DNA of 64,000 nucleotides from Pseudomonas sp. EpS/L25 (lineage in GTDB: Bacteria; Pseudomonadota; Gammaproteobacteria; Pseudomonadales; Pseudomonadaceae): contig NZ_LNUP01000002.1 of the NCBI RefSeq assembly GCF_001512295.1, positions 1,180,263 through 1,244,262 on the forward strand, written 5' to 3'. Shown piece by piece: positions 44,133 to 52,890 of this stretch. The translations under genes were made by a program, and so were the position numbers. Within the stretch, counting starts at the first letter, position 1; every line of letters starts with the position of its first letter. The notes beneath the pieces were generated by a model. That model saw only the letters and a program-made list of their open reading frames with translations. It had not been told where the DNA came from and did no database searches.

Positions 44133-45161
44133 ATGACCTCTGGCGCGCTGGCGCGCGGCACCATCGCCACCGAACTGCTGCACGAGGCCCTGGCGGCCTA
44201 CGTCACCGCAGAGCGCTCGGCGGCGGACCTGCTCATCGAACTGGGCCTGAGTCCCGCCAGCCTGGCCGAGCCACGGGTGCCGGTGGCGCTCTACGGCCGG
44301 CTCTGGCGCCGCCTGGCACTGCGCTTCGATGACGAATTCTTCGGCATGGACCCGCGTCGCCTGCGCTCCGGCAGCTTCGCCTTTCTCTGCCGCCTGAGCC
44401 TGACCCAGACCCGCCTGGGCGACGCCCTGGAGCTGGTCCTGGACTTCCTGAACCTTGGCTTCGAGCAGCGGGAGGCGCACCTGGTCCGCCAACGCAGCCT
44501 GGCGTCCATTCAGCTGCGCGAGCCCGAGGGACAGCAGACACGGGCCTTCACCTGTTTCACCTACTGGCTGATCGTGCATGGCCTGGCCTGCTGGTTGATC
44601 GGGCGCCGCATCCCCTTGTTGGCGGTGGAGCTGCGCTGCCCCGAGCCGGCCTTCACCGACGACTACCGGGTGCTGTTTTCCGACAATCTCAGATTCGGCC
44701 AGCCACAGACCCGGCTGATCTTCGCCGCCGAGGTGCTCGATGCCCCGGTTCGCCGGACGCCAGCGGACGTGGCACGCTTCCTTGCCGGGGCACCGAACAA
44801 CATCCTGCAGCGCTACCGCGACCCCGAAAGCCTCGCCGAGCGCCTCAAGGCGCGGCTGCGGGCGCTGCCCGGTGACCAGTGGCCGACCGGCGAGGTCATG
44901 GCGCAGGCGCTGCACCTGTCTTCGGCCACCCTTAGGCGCCGCCTGGCGGAGCAGGGGCAGTCCTATCAGGCGCTCAAGGACAGCGTCCGCCACGAACGCG
45001 CCATCGCCTGGCTGGCCGATCGGAGCCGCAGCCTGGACGACATCGCCGAGGCCCTGGGCTTTTCCGACGTGCGCGCCTTCTACAAGGGCTTTCGCAAATG
45101 GACCGGGACCAATCCCGGCCACTACCGCCAACTGATCCTGGCCGGTGCCGTTCCGGCCTGA
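44133..45161 (+). CDS. AraC-family regulator (OruR/GadX-like architecture)
   Basis: A 342-residue regulator. It has the N-terminal arabinose-binding-like domain PF12625 (ELGLSPASLAEPRVPVALYG, LRSGSFAFLCRLSLTQTRLG, CWLIGRRIPLLAVELRCPEP). The C-terminal HTH pair is PTGEVMAQALHLSSATLRRR and SLDDIAEALGFSDVRAFYKG with NPGHYRQL. GAAGGGAG precedes the ATG at 44133. It is followed by the acyl-CoA synthetase gene after 104 bases on the same strand, so it probably controls acid activation in the block. Confidence 0.9.
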   Translation: MTSGALARGTIATELLHEALAAYVTAERSAADLLIELGLSPASLAEPRVPVALYGRLWRRLALRFDDEFFGMDPRRLRSGSFAFLCRLSLTQTRLGDALELVLDFLNLGFEQREAHLVRQRSLASIQLREPEGQQTRAFTCFTYWLIVHGLACWLIGRRIPLLAVELRCPEPAFTDDYRVLFSDNLRFGQPQTRLIFAAEVLDAPVRRTPADVARFLAGAPNNILQRYRDPESLAERLKARLRALPGDQWPTGEVMAQALHLSSATLRRRLAEQGQSYQALKDSVRHERAIAWLADRSRSLDDIAEALGFSDVRAFYKGFRKWTGTNPGHYRQLILAGAVPA

Positions 45162-45265
45162 CTGTCCAAACCGCTCAACCCGGTTGTAGCTAAAGGTCAT
45201 TGTCTGGCGCAAGGCGCGCGCTAGAGTCGATCTCGTTCGATAACAACAAGATCGAGGAAGGGATC

Positions 45266-46924
45266 ATGCAGGACTACGCCGACGTCTATGCCCGGTTCGA
45301 TTACCGCGCCACCGTCGCGGCGCGCCTGAGTGGCTCGCTCGCGGCCCTCAACGCCTGCGTCGAGTGCTGCGATCGCCATGCGCTGCCAGGCCGGATCGCC
45401 CTCTTCTGGGAAGGCCGCGATGGCCGGCGGGAGTCCTGGACCTTCCTCGAGCTACAGCAGCGCGCCGCGCAATTCGCCGGTTTTCTCGCCAGCCAGGGCA
45501 TAGGCCCGGGGGATCGGGTGGCCGGCCTGTTGCCGCGGACCCCGGAGCTGCTGATCGCCATTCTCGGCACCTGGCGGATCGGCGCGGTCTATCAGCCGCT
45601 GTTCACCGCCTTCGGGCCCAAGGCCATCGAGCACCGCCTGGCGGTCTCCCAGGCGCGACTGGTGGTGACCGATGCCGGCAATCGCGGCAAGCTGGCCGAG
45701 GTGCTTGGCTGCCCCATGATCCTCACCGTGTGCCAGCGGCGCGGCCAGGGCATCGAGCGTGGCGATTTCAGCTTTTGGCACGAGCTGGAGCGCCAGCCGA
45801 CCCTTTTCGAGCCCGTGCTGCGTACCGCAGACGATCCCTTCCTCTTGATGTGTACCTCGGGCACCACCGGACCGGCCAAGCCGCTGGCGGTGCCGCTCAA
45901 GGCCATCGCCGCCTTCATGGGCTATATGACGGAGGCCGTCGACCTGCGACCCAGCGATGCCTTCTGGAACCTGGCCGATCCGGGCTGGGCCTATGGCCTC
46001 TACTATGCGGTCACTGGCCCCCTGGCGCTGGGGCATCCCACGCTCTTCTACGACGGCCCCTTTTCGGCGGACAGCACCTGTCGCCTGGTACGGGAGCATG
46101 GCATCACCAACCTGGCCGGTTCGCCCACCGCCTACCGCCTGCTCATCGCGGGCGGCGAGGCGGTCGGTAAGAGTCTGCGCGGACGGCTACGGGTGGTGAG
46201 CAGTGCCGGCGAACCGCTCAACCCGGAGGTCATCCGCTGGTTCGCCGAGCAACTGCAGGCGCCCATTCACGATCACTACGGCCAGACCGAGCTGGGCATG
46301 GTGCTGTGCAACCATCACGCCCTGCGCCATCCGGTACAGCCGGGAACGGCCGGCTTCGCCAGTCCCGGTCACCGCGTGGTAGTGCTGGACGAGGGGACGC
46401 GGAAGGAAGTGCCGGCGGGGGTCCCCGGCATCCTGGCGCTGGATCTCGAACGCTCGCCGCTGTGTTGGTTCGGCGGCTACCTGGGCGGCCCGACCCAGGC
46501 CTTCGTCGACCACTACTACCTGACCGGCGACACCTGCGAGCTGAATGCCGACGGCAGCATCAGCTTCGTCGGCCGCGCCGACGACGTCATCACCACCTCC
46601 GGCTATCGCGTCGGTCCCTTCGAGCTGGAAAGTGCGCTCATCGAGCATCCGGCAGTGGTCGAGGCGGCGGTGATCGGCAAGCCGGACCCGGAGCGCACCG
46701 AGATCATCAAGGCCTTCGTGGTGCTGCAGCCCGGCTACCCGCCGAGCCCGGCGCTGGCCGAGGAACTGCGGCTGCACGTGCGCCAGCGCCAGGCCGCCCA
46801 CGCCTATCCGCGGGAGATCGAATTCGTCACCGAGCTACCCAAGACGCCCAGCGGCAAGCTGCAGCGTTTCATCCTGCGCAACCAGGAAATCGCCAGGGCC
46901 GAGCCGTCCCGGCAAAGTGCCTAG
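45266..46924 (+). CDS. AMP-forming acyl-CoA synthetase
   Basis: Activates a carboxylic acid to acyl-CoA; 552 residues of the ANL superfamily, medium-chain (AcsM/MACS)-like. The P-loop is LLMCTSGTTGPAKPLAVPL, motif A4 GWAYGLYYAVTGPLALG, A5 HDHYGQTELGMVLCNHH, A8 DVITTSGYRVGPFELES, and the catalytic Lys in LPKTPSGKLQRFILR. GAGGAAGGG precedes the ATG. In P. chlororaphis B23 an acyl-CoA synthetase completes the aldoxime-nitrile-amide-acid pathway; the position of this gene, 5.6 kb from the nitrile hydratase genes, suggests the same role. Confidence 0.92.
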   Translation: MQDYADVYARFDYRATVAARLSGSLAALNACVECCDRHALPGRIALFWEGRDGRRESWTFLELQQRAAQFAGFLASQGIGPGDRVAGLLPRTPELLIAILGTWRIGAVYQPLFTAFGPKAIEHRLAVSQARLVVTDAGNRGKLAEVLGCPMILTVCQRRGQGIERGDFSFWHELERQPTLFEPVLRTADDPFLLMCTSGTTGPAKPLAVPLKAIAAFMGYMTEAVDLRPSDAFWNLADPGWAYGLYYAVTGPLALGHPTLFYDGPFSADSTCRLVREHGITNLAGSPTAYRLLIAGGEAVGKSLRGRLRVVSSAGEPLNPEVIRWFAEQLQAPIHDHYGQTELGMVLCNHHALRHPVQPGTAGFASPGHRVVVLDEGTRKEVPAGVPGILALDLERSPLCWFGGYLGGPTQAFVDHYYLTGDTCELNADGSISFVGRADDVITTSGYRVGPFELESALIEHPAVVEAAVIGKPDPERTEIIKAFVVLQPGYPPSPALAEELRLHVRQRQAAHAYPREIEFVTELPKTPSGKLQRFILRNQEIARAEPSRQSA

Positions 46925-46929
46925 CCCTA

Positions 46930-47109
46930 TAGTGTGGTGTTTCAGAAGTTACCTACACAATTTTGGCGGCGCTTTTTTGGCCTGGGCGGCGTTGCCACTC
47001 CTCGCCATAGCCCTGCTATGACTCGTCGCGGCGCCTGGCCAAGTCGGAACGCCGAACCGCCAAAAAATCACTCGCCAATTCTTGCGCGAACTTCTGAAAC
47101 ACCACACTA
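46930..47109. mobile_element. MITE-like element, family B, intact copy
   Basis: Perfect 21-base terminal inverted repeats (46930-46950 and 47089-47109, GTGTGGTGTTTCAGAAGTT at the core), extending imperfectly to about 46 bases. The ends are bounded by TA on both sides, the target duplication of IS630/Tc1-type transposons. At 180 bases there is no room for a transposase. It sits between the acyl-CoA synthetase stop and the acyl-CoA dehydrogenase ribosome-binding site and could form a strong hairpin in a shared transcript. Confidence 0.85.
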
Positions 47110-47129
47110 GCCTCGCGAGGAGACCCTCC

Positions 47130-48263
47130 ATGCTGATCACCGAAGAACAACAGGGCATCGTCGACATGGCCCGCCGCTTCGCCCAGGAGCGCTTGCAACC
47201 GCAGTCCGCCGACTGGGACCGCACCGGCAGCTTTCCCCGCCAAGCCTTGCGCGAGATGGGGGAGCTGGGCTTCATGGGGATGCTGGTGCCGGATACCTGG
47301 GGCGGCTGCGATACCGGCTACGTGGCCTATTCCCTGGCCCTGGAAGAAATCGCCGCAGGTGATGGCGCCTGCTCCACCATCATGAGCGTGCACAATTCAG
47401 TGGGCTGCGTGCCCATCGACCGCTTCGGCAGTGATGAGCAGAAGGCGCGCTTCCTCACGCCCCTGGCCAGTGGCGAGATGATCGGCGCCTTCGCCCTCAC
47501 CGAACCCCAGGCGGGCTCCGATGCCAGCGACCTGCGCACCCGGGCGCGGCGCGACGGCGACCACTACATCATCAGCGGCGCCAAGCAATTCATCACCTCC
47601 GGCAGCCAGGCCGGGGTGGTGCTGGTCTTCGCGGTCACCGATCCGGCAGCGGGCAAGAAGGGCATATCCGCCTTCCTGGTGCCCACCGACAGCCCTGGCT
47701 ACCAGGTGGTGCGCGTCGAGCACAAGCTCGGGCTGCACGCTTCCGACACCTGCCAGATCCAGCTCGATGACGTACGGGTGCCCGCGGCCTATCGCCTGGG
47801 CGCCGAAGGCGAGGGTTATCGCATCGCCCTAGCCAACCTTGAAGGCGGGCGCATCGGCATCGCCGCCCAGGCGGTCGGCATGGCCCGCGCGGCGTTCGAC
47901 TATGCCAGGGGCTATGCCCACGAGCGGCAGACCTTCGGCAAGCCCATCGTCGAGCACCAGGCGGTAGCCTTCCGCCTGGCCGACATGGCCACCGAGATCG
48001 CCGTGGCCCGGCAGATGGTGCTGCACGCCGCAGCGCTGCGCGATGCCGGGCGGCCGGCGCTGGTGGAGGCGTCCATGGCCAAGCTGTTCGCCTCGGAAAT
48101 GGCCGAGCGGGTCTGTTCCGCAGCCTTGCAGACCCTGGGCGGCTACGGCTACCTGAACGACTATCCGCTGGAGCGGATCTATCGCGACGCCCGCATCTGC
48201 CAGATCTACGAAGGCACCAGCGATATCCAGCGGCTGGTCATCGCGCGTCATCTGGGGGACTAG
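47130..48263 (+). CDS. Acyl-CoA dehydrogenase
   Basis: FAD enzyme of 377 residues. N-terminal helical domain [23 protein letters not shown] and substrate region: [20 protein letters not shown] and [13 protein letters not shown]. The C-terminal domain holds the catalytic base Glu in [20 protein letters not shown] and [29 protein letters not shown] precedes the ATG at 47130. It would introduce a 2,3-double bond into the acyl-CoA made by the upstream synthetase, suggesting that the acid has an alkyl chain or branched chain and enters beta-oxidation. Confidence 0.94.
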   Translation: MLITEEQQGIVDMARRFAQERLQPQSADWDRTGSFPRQALREMGELGFMGMLVPDTWGGCDTGYVAYSLALEEIAAGDGACSTIMSVHNSVGCVPIDRFGSDEQKARFLTPLASGEMIGAFALTEPQAGSDASDLRTRARRDGDHYIISGAKQFITSGSQAGVVLVFAVTDPAAGKKGISAFLVPTDSPGYQVVRVEHKLGLHASDTCQIQLDDVRVPAAYRLGAEGEGYRIALANLEGGRIGIAAQAVGMARAAFDYARGYAHERQTFGKPIVEHQAVAFRLADMATEIAVARQMVLHAAALRDAGRPALVEASMAKLFASEMAERVCSAALQTLGGYGYLNDYPLERIYRDARICQIYEGTSDIQRLVIARHLGD

Positions 48264-48266
48264 CCG

Positions 48267-48833
48267 GTGGTCGCCGTCGCGTCGCACCCGGCCGGCGACG
48301 GCAGCGGCGAGCGCCTGCGTCAGGCCGCCCTGGAGTTGTTCAGCAGGGACGGCTATCACGGCGTCAGCCTGCGCCGCCTGGCGAATGTCGTCGGCCTGCT
48401 GCCCGGCTCGCTCTACCACTATTTCGAAGGCAAGCAGGACCTGCTGTTCGAGTTGATCGAGGACTACGAGCTGGACGTCCTACAGCTGTTCAGGAATGCA
48501 GGGCGGGGGCGGCGGTCCGCCCTGACACCCTCGGCTCTGCTCGAGGATTACCTGGTGCTGGTCCAGCGGCAGTGGGCGTCCGCCCAGGTGGCGCAGCACG
48601 AGTTTCGCCACTTGAGTTCCAGGCAGCGGGCGCGCATTGGCGCGCTCCGGCAGCAGCAGGTGCAGGCCTTCAGCCAGGCACTCGGCGGTGTTCGTCATGA
48701 CCCGGGCATGGCGCTGGGCGCCCTGGCCCAGCTATTGCGGGCCATGGCCCAGTCACAGGCCGATGCCGCCGTGGCGACTACCGAGCAGGTAGCAGCCCTG
48801 GCTGGCTTGGTCGCGGCGCTAGTGCGCCGCTAG
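48267..48833 (+). CDS. TetR-family transcriptional regulator
   Basis: A 188-residue regulator starting with GTG three bases after the acyl-CoA dehydrogenase stop. The HTH domain is ALELFSRDGYHGVSLRRLAN, VVGLLPGSLYHYFEGKQDLL. The ligand domain is variable. It is translationally close to the dehydrogenase, so it probably represses this fatty-acid-like operon in response to an acyl-CoA. The TAG stop forms part of the CTAG flank of the adjoining family A element. Confidence 0.88.
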   Translation: MVAVASHPAGDGSGERLRQAALELFSRDGYHGVSLRRLANVVGLLPGSLYHYFEGKQDLLFELIEDYELDVLQLFRNAGRGRRSALTPSALLEDYLVLVQRQWASAQVAQHEFRHLSSRQRARIGALRQQQVQAFSQALGGVRHDPGMALGALAQLLRAMAQSQADAAVATTEQVAALAGLVAALVRR

Positions 48834-49027
48834 AACCTGTTCACGATCTCGCGAGCTAGAGACAGACAAGGCCTAGGCGGCCCCACGAAAAGGGCTGAGG
48901 AAGCGGATCGGACCCGCGCTCGGGTTTACCAGTGGTAAATGAGCATTGCGACCCGCCTAGGCCGGGCTGGCGACCCAGGACATTTTCAACGCGGTTTGGC
49001 CGACGCGTAGCAGATCGTGAGCAGGTT
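48834..49027 (+). mobile_element. MITE-like element, family A, copy 3
   Basis: Terminal inverted repeats AACCTGTTCACGATCT and AGATCGTGAGCAGGTT, 194 bases, with the family core (GGCTGAGGAAGCGGATCGGA, GGGTTTACCAGTGGTAAATG, GGGCTGGCGACCCAGG). Flanks are CTAG on the left and CTTAG on the right. It lacks a segment present in copy 2 between the left end and the core. Same orientation as copy 2; the two bracket the regulator, synthetase, dehydrogenase and TetR genes. Confidence 0.8.
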
Positions 49028-49049
49028 CTTAGATCTTCCCGCCACCGCT

Positions 49050-50348
49050 TCAGGAATGGACTGTGCCAGGTGCCTTGGCCTGCTTCTGACCTTCGAGCAT
49101 CTCGACCGCGGTACGGGTGGCTTCGCTGGCCCGGATCGCCAGTTTGCGCACTTCGTCGGCGACCACCGCGAAACCGCGCCCGGCGCTGCCAGCCCGGGCC
49201 GCCTCGATAGCCGCATTGAGCGCGAGCAGGTTGGTTTGCTGGGTGATGCCCTGGATGGTGCTGACGATCCCCGTCAGGCGCTGCAGGGTAGCCTGGGCCC
49301 CGGCGCTCTGCTGTTCGTACTCCTGCCGCAACCAGCGTTCTTCTTCCTGACTCTGGATGTCGCTGATGGCGCCAACCGTGCGCAGCGCGGTGCCATCCGT
49401 TGCGCGCTGGCTGTCACCACGCCCGCGGAACCAGCGATAGTCACCCGTGCGCAACCGCAGTCGATAGGAGACGTCGAAGGGCGTCTTGCCGCTGCGGTCG
49501 CCGACATGATCGACGAAGGCCTGTACGGCGCGGTCGCTGTCTTCCGGATGGAGATGGGAAAGCCAGCTGTTGAGCACGTCGGGAAATTCCGCCACCGACT
49601 CGTACCCGAGCAGGTGCCGCATCTGCGGGGAGAACCAGATGACATTGGCGGGATTGGCCGGATCGCCGTTCTTGATGTCGATGTCCCACAAGGCATCCTG
49701 GATGCAGTCGCGGGCGATGTCGAAGCGTGTTTCGAGCAGGGCATGGGCGTGCTCGCGGCTGCGCCGCTCGTGATCGTCCTGCAGCGTACCCAGCAGCAGC
49801 GGCGGTTGCCCGGCGCTGCCAGCCAGGCGCCGGCCGTGCAGGGTGAAGCCACGATAGGCGCCGGTACCGTCTGCCAGGCGCAGGGCGTAGCTGAACTCGC
49901 CCGGTCCGTGGGGCGTGAGCAGGGCCTGGCGAACGTCCGCGCGTTCCTCTGGATGGACCAGCTCCAACCAGGCGTGCAACCGCGTCGGCAGGGCACCCAG
50001 GCCAGGGAGCTCGGCGGACCAGCGCAGCGTTGGCGTCTGACCCGCAAGCGGCGGCCTGAACTCCCAGCAGGCGCCCTTGGCAGGGGCCAGGCCTTGCCAG
50101 CGTTGCTCGGCCAAGGACAGTTGCCGTTGCAGGTCCTGGAGTCGGTCGTCCAGTTGCCCGGTGTGCCGCTGTAGGTCGTTGACGTGCTGGACAAGGTCGG
50201 TCCGCTCGGCAAGCTGCCGTGCGAGGGCACCTTCCAGGCGCTTCAGCCGGGTGTTTGCCGTCGCGAGCGGTGCTGGCTGCGTGCCAGTCTCCAGGGCGTC
50301 GATGACGAGATCGAGCTGGTGATTGAAGGTGCGACTGAACAGGTCCAT
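49050..50348 (-). CDS. Soluble PAS-domain methyl-accepting chemotaxis-type protein
   Basis: A 432-residue cytoplasmic protein with no membrane segments. N-terminal coiled coil (residues 1-75). Two PAS regions follow: [20 protein letters not shown], and [20 protein letters not shown] through [20 protein letters not shown] with a PAC motif ([20 protein letters not shown]). The C-terminus is a short MCP signalling hairpin ([40 protein letters not shown]) that stops soon after the tip. It follows the CbiM-like gene by 61 bases on the same strand and may link the nitrile pathway to taxis or redox sensing. Confidence 0.87.
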   Translation of the reverse strand: MDLFSRTFNHQLDLVIDALETGTQPAPLATANTRLKRLEGALARQLAERTDLVQHVNDLQRHTGQLDDRLQDLQRQLSLAEQRWQGLAPAKGACWEFRPPLAGQTPTLRWSAELPGLGALPTRLHAWLELVHPEERADVRQALLTPHGPGEFSYALRLADGTGAYRGFTLHGRRLAGSAGQPPLLLGTLQDDHERRSREHAHALLETRFDIARDCIQDALWDIDIKNGDPANPANVIWFSPQMRHLLGYESVAEFPDVLNSWLSHLHPEDSDRAVQAFVDHVGDRSGKTPFDVSYRLRLRTGDYRWFRGRGDSQRATDGTALRTVGAISDIQSQEEERWLRQEYEQQSAGAQATLQRLTGIVSTIQGITQQTNLLALNAAIEAARAGSAGRGFAVVADEVRKLAIRASEATRTAVEMLEGQKQAKAPGTVHS

Positions 50349-50409
50349 CGATCACTCCTTTGCGATACGCCGCGGCGCCAACCGTGGCGCCGGGCAAGTA
50401 GTCCCGAGT

Positions 50410-51087
50410 TCAGGCGGCTTGATAGAGGCGCCGTTCGAGCCCGGCATGGCCGTGGAGGCGGGTGGCGCGTCTGGCCAGAGCCAGCACCCCCAGGTCGACC
50501 AGCGGTTCGAGCAGGATGACGCCCAGGTAGGCACCGCCGAAGCTGAAAATGGCGATCAGGTTGCTGCTGCTGAAGCCCTGGCCGTAGAGCGCCCAGAAGG
50601 CCACCCAGGCGACGATGCCGGCCTGGAAGGCGGTGGACAGCGCCAGCGCCTGTCGATACCTGAGCGCGACGTAAGGCGTGCCGGGGGCGATCAGGCGTTT
50701 GGCCAGCGCTGCCGTAGCGAACAGGGGCACCAGCAGGGTAGTGACGTTCATGCCGTACTGCGGCAGGTCGAAGGGGGCGAAGAACAGTCCCTGCAGCAAC
50801 AGGCCCAAGGCCAGGCCCAGGGCGGCGGGGGCGGCGCCGAAGAGCAGGAACAGTGTCGAGCCGAGGATGAGATGGACCTCGGAGACGCCGACGGGGTAAT
50901 GGGGGAGCACCTCGAAGAAGGCGAACACCAGGGCGGTGGTCGCCAGGGTGCGGGCCAGTAGCGAGCCCAGGCCGCGTTCGCGCCACGCCTCTCCCGATAA
51001 TTTCAGGCCATAGGCGCCGGCACCGGCGGCGGTCAGGTAGCTCAGGCCGATCTTGCCGGCATCCACGAGTCCAGGTTCGATATGCAT
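50410..51087 (-). CDS. CbiM-like cobalt/nickel permease
   Basis: A 225-residue inner-membrane protein with about six to seven hydrophobic segments. It starts MHIEPGLVDAGKIGLSYLTA; in CbiM/NikM the N-terminal Met-His pair binds the metal. PHYPVGVSEVHLILGSTLFL carries the second family motif. No CbiN, CbiQ or CbiO gene is adjacent, so it is either a solitary permease or uses an energising module elsewhere. Placed after the nitrile hydratase activator, it probably supplies Co2+ to the Co-type nitrile hydratase. The final residues do not resemble another domain. Confidence 0.85.
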   Translation of the reverse strand: MHIEPGLVDAGKIGLSYLTAAGAGAYGLKLSGEAWRERGLGSLLARTLATTALVFAFFEVLPHYPVGVSEVHLILGSTLFLLFGAAPAALGLALGLLLQGLFFAPFDLPQYGMNVTTLLVPLFATAALAKRLIAPGTPYVALRYRQALALSTAFQAGIVAWVAFWALYGQGFSSSNLIAIFSFGGAYLGVILLEPLVDLGVLALARRATRLHGHAGLERRLYQAA

Positions 51088-51137
51088 GACGATCTCCAGG
51101 CCGCCCAGGGGCGGCACAAGGGTTGAGGGCGTGAGGG

Positions 51138-51557
51138 CTAGCGCGCCTGGCTGACGGCTACCGGCGCGCGACGAGGGTGGTGGTGGTGTTCGGCATGGGG
51201 CGGGCAGCTGGCATGGCTCAGGGCCACCGCCTGGCCATGGGGCGTATTGAGATAGGCCTGGCGCCATGCTTCGGTGCGCTCGGCGATGGCCGCGGCCGTG
51301 GTCAGGCCCAGGCTTTCCACCAGGCGTTCCGTGGCCAGCAACCATTGCCGGTAGTAGGCGTCGTTGACGCTTTCGCTGGGGGTCGCCGGCGCCTCCTGGA
51401 TCACGGCGCTGAAGATCGCCACCCAGTCCTGCCAGGCGAAGAGCCCGCTACGGTGCAGATGGACCACCAGGGAAAAGGCCTGGGCCTGCCAGGGGCTGTC
51501 GAAGGCCGGGCCCTCGTTGCTGGGCGATAATGGCCATACGGGTACGAGCGTCGTCAT
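51138..51557 (-). CDS. Nitrile hydratase activator / accessory protein (P14K type)
   Basis: A 139-residue protein of the nitrile hydratase beta-N-terminal-like fold. FDSPWQAQAFSLVVHLHRSG and FAWQDWVAIFSAVIQEAPAT match self-subunit-swapping activators of Co-type enzymes, which exchange the alpha subunit to deliver cobalt. The C-terminus is His-rich (HAEHHHHPRR), a plausible metal-binding tail. The ATG overlaps the stop of the beta subunit by 4 bases. Only this order (alpha, beta, activator) is typical of Co-type operons. Confidence 0.9.
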   Translation of the reverse strand: MTTLVPVWPLSPSNEGPAFDSPWQAQAFSLVVHLHRSGLFAWQDWVAIFSAVIQEAPATPSESVNDAYYRQWLLATERLVESLGLTTAAAIAERTEAWRQAYLNTPHGQAVALSHASCPPHAEHHHHPRRAPVAVSQAR

Positions 51558-52207
51558 ACCGCCTCCAGATAGCTGTCCCAGAGATCGATGCAAATGGAGT
51601 CCGGGCTCTCGCTGCCCCACAGCTCCCGGGCGCTGAAGCGCACCGCATAGACCTGTTGCGGCTGTTCGCCCAGCCCATGGGCGGCGGTGTCCGGCGTGAT
51701 GAACAGCCCCTGCACCCGCTCGATGGTGCCGAGCTTGCCGCGGGCATAGCGCGGTAGCCGGGTGTGGCCTGCGGGATTGAGGTTGCGGGTGCGCACCTGA
51801 TCGCCGCGTTGGAAGCGTCCCGGCTCGCCGTGGGTGGTGCGGGCCGAGGCGCCGCCCAATACCACCGGCTGGACCAGCTCGGGCGTCAGCACCGTGACGG
51901 ATTGGGACGGTGGCGTCGGCTGTACCAGGCCCTGCAGCTCCTCGGTGCTGATTACGCCCTTTTCCACCAGCAGGGTTTCGAAGGCGTGCAGCCAGTGCTC
52001 GTAGTAGCTCGATTCCAGGTATTCGCCGGGCGCCATGCGCTCGATGGCGTGGCGGAATTCGTCGACGTTGAAATAGCCGCCAACGAACAGCGAAGGAAAG
52101 AGGGCGAATACCCGTCGCTCCCATTCGGCGTGAAACACCGGTTCGTGGGCGGGCGGGGCGACGGGACCGAGGCCATGCATGCCGCCGAGATCGTGGATAC
52201 CGTTCAT
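51554..52207 (-). CDS. nthB: Nitrile hydratase subunit beta
   Basis: A 217-residue beta subunit. It starts MNGIHDLGGMHGLGPVAPPA, the family N-terminal signature. The helical part includes YFNVDEFRHAIERMAPGEYL and SSYYEHWLHAFETLLVEKG. The C-terminal beta-barrel has FQRGDQVRTRNLNPAGHTRL, PRYARGKLGTIERVQGLFI and ARELWGSESPDSICIDLWDS. GAGGAG precedes the ATG at 52207; a TTG two codons earlier is less likely. Sixteen bases after nthA, overlapping the activator gene. Confidence 0.95.
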   Translation of the reverse strand: MNGIHDLGGMHGLGPVAPPAHEPVFHAEWERRVFALFPSLFVGGYFNVDEFRHAIERMAPGEYLESSYYEHWLHAFETLLVEKGVISTEELQGLVQPTPPSQSVTVLTPELVQPVVLGGASARTTHGEPGRFQRGDQVRTRNLNPAGHTRLPRYARGKLGTIERVQGLFITPDTAAHGLGEQPQQVYAVRFSARELWGSESPDSICIDLWDSYLEAV

Positions 52208-52223
52208 GGGCAAGGCTCCTCTG

Positions 52224-52859
52224 CTAGGCGGTCGCTGGCGTCAGCGCCAGCCCGGTACCGATCATGGAATCGCGGGTGACCAGGGTGGCCAGTTGTTCCT
52301 CGCTCCAGTCCGCGGTGCCCTCCGGGCGCTGCGGCAGCACCAGGTAGCGCAGTTCGGCGCTGCTGTCCCAGACGCGGATCTCGCGGTCCGCGGCGATGTT
52401 CAGACCGAACTCGGCCAGCACCCCGCGCGGGTCCATGACGATGCGCGAGCGATAGGGCGCGGACTTGTACCAGGCGGGCGGCAATCCCAGGGTCGGCCAG
52501 GGATAGCAGGAGCAGAGGGTGCAGACGGTCACGTTGTGCACCGCCGGAGTGTTCTCCACCACCACCATGTCCTCGCCCTGCACGCCGGAAAAGCCCAGCT
52601 CGGCGATGGCGGCGGTGGCATCCTCCAGCAAGCGGCGGCGGTATTCAGGATCGGCCCAGGCCTTGGCCACCACCTGGGCACCGTTGCGCGGGCCAATCTG
52701 GTGCTCGTAGGTATCGATCAAAGCGTCCATGGCGACCGGATCGATCAAGCCCTTTTCCAGTAGTAGCGACTCCAGCGCCTTGACGCGCAGCGCGACCTCT
52801 TCCGGCGGCTCGGTGTGGTCGTGGTCGTGGTCGTGGTCGTGATGATGGTCATGACTCAT
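52224..52859 (-). CDS. nthA: Nitrile hydratase subunit alpha, cobalt type
   Basis: Hydrates nitriles to amides in the cytoplasm with nthB. The 211-residue subunit carries the metal site VCTLCSC (in [20 protein letters not shown]); Thr in the third position marks the Co-type, where Fe-types have Ser. The two outer-middle Cys residues are normally oxidised to sulfinate and sulfenate. The N-terminus is unusually His/Asp-rich ([14 protein letters not shown]), probably binding metal. It begins 31 bases after the amidase gene. Confidence 0.96.
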   Translation of the reverse strand: MSHDHHHDHDHDHDHTEPPEEVALRVKALESLLLEKGLIDPVAMDALIDTYEHQIGPRNGAQVVAKAWADPEYRRRLLEDATAAIAELGFSGVQGEDMVVVENTPAVHNVTVCTLCSCYPWPTLGLPPAWYKSAPYRSRIVMDPRGVLAEFGLNIAADREIRVWDSSAELRYLVLPQRPEGTADWSEEQLATLVTRDSMIGTGLALTPATA

Positions 52860-52890
52860 GCGATTTCCTCCTCGGTAGAACGGATCCGTC

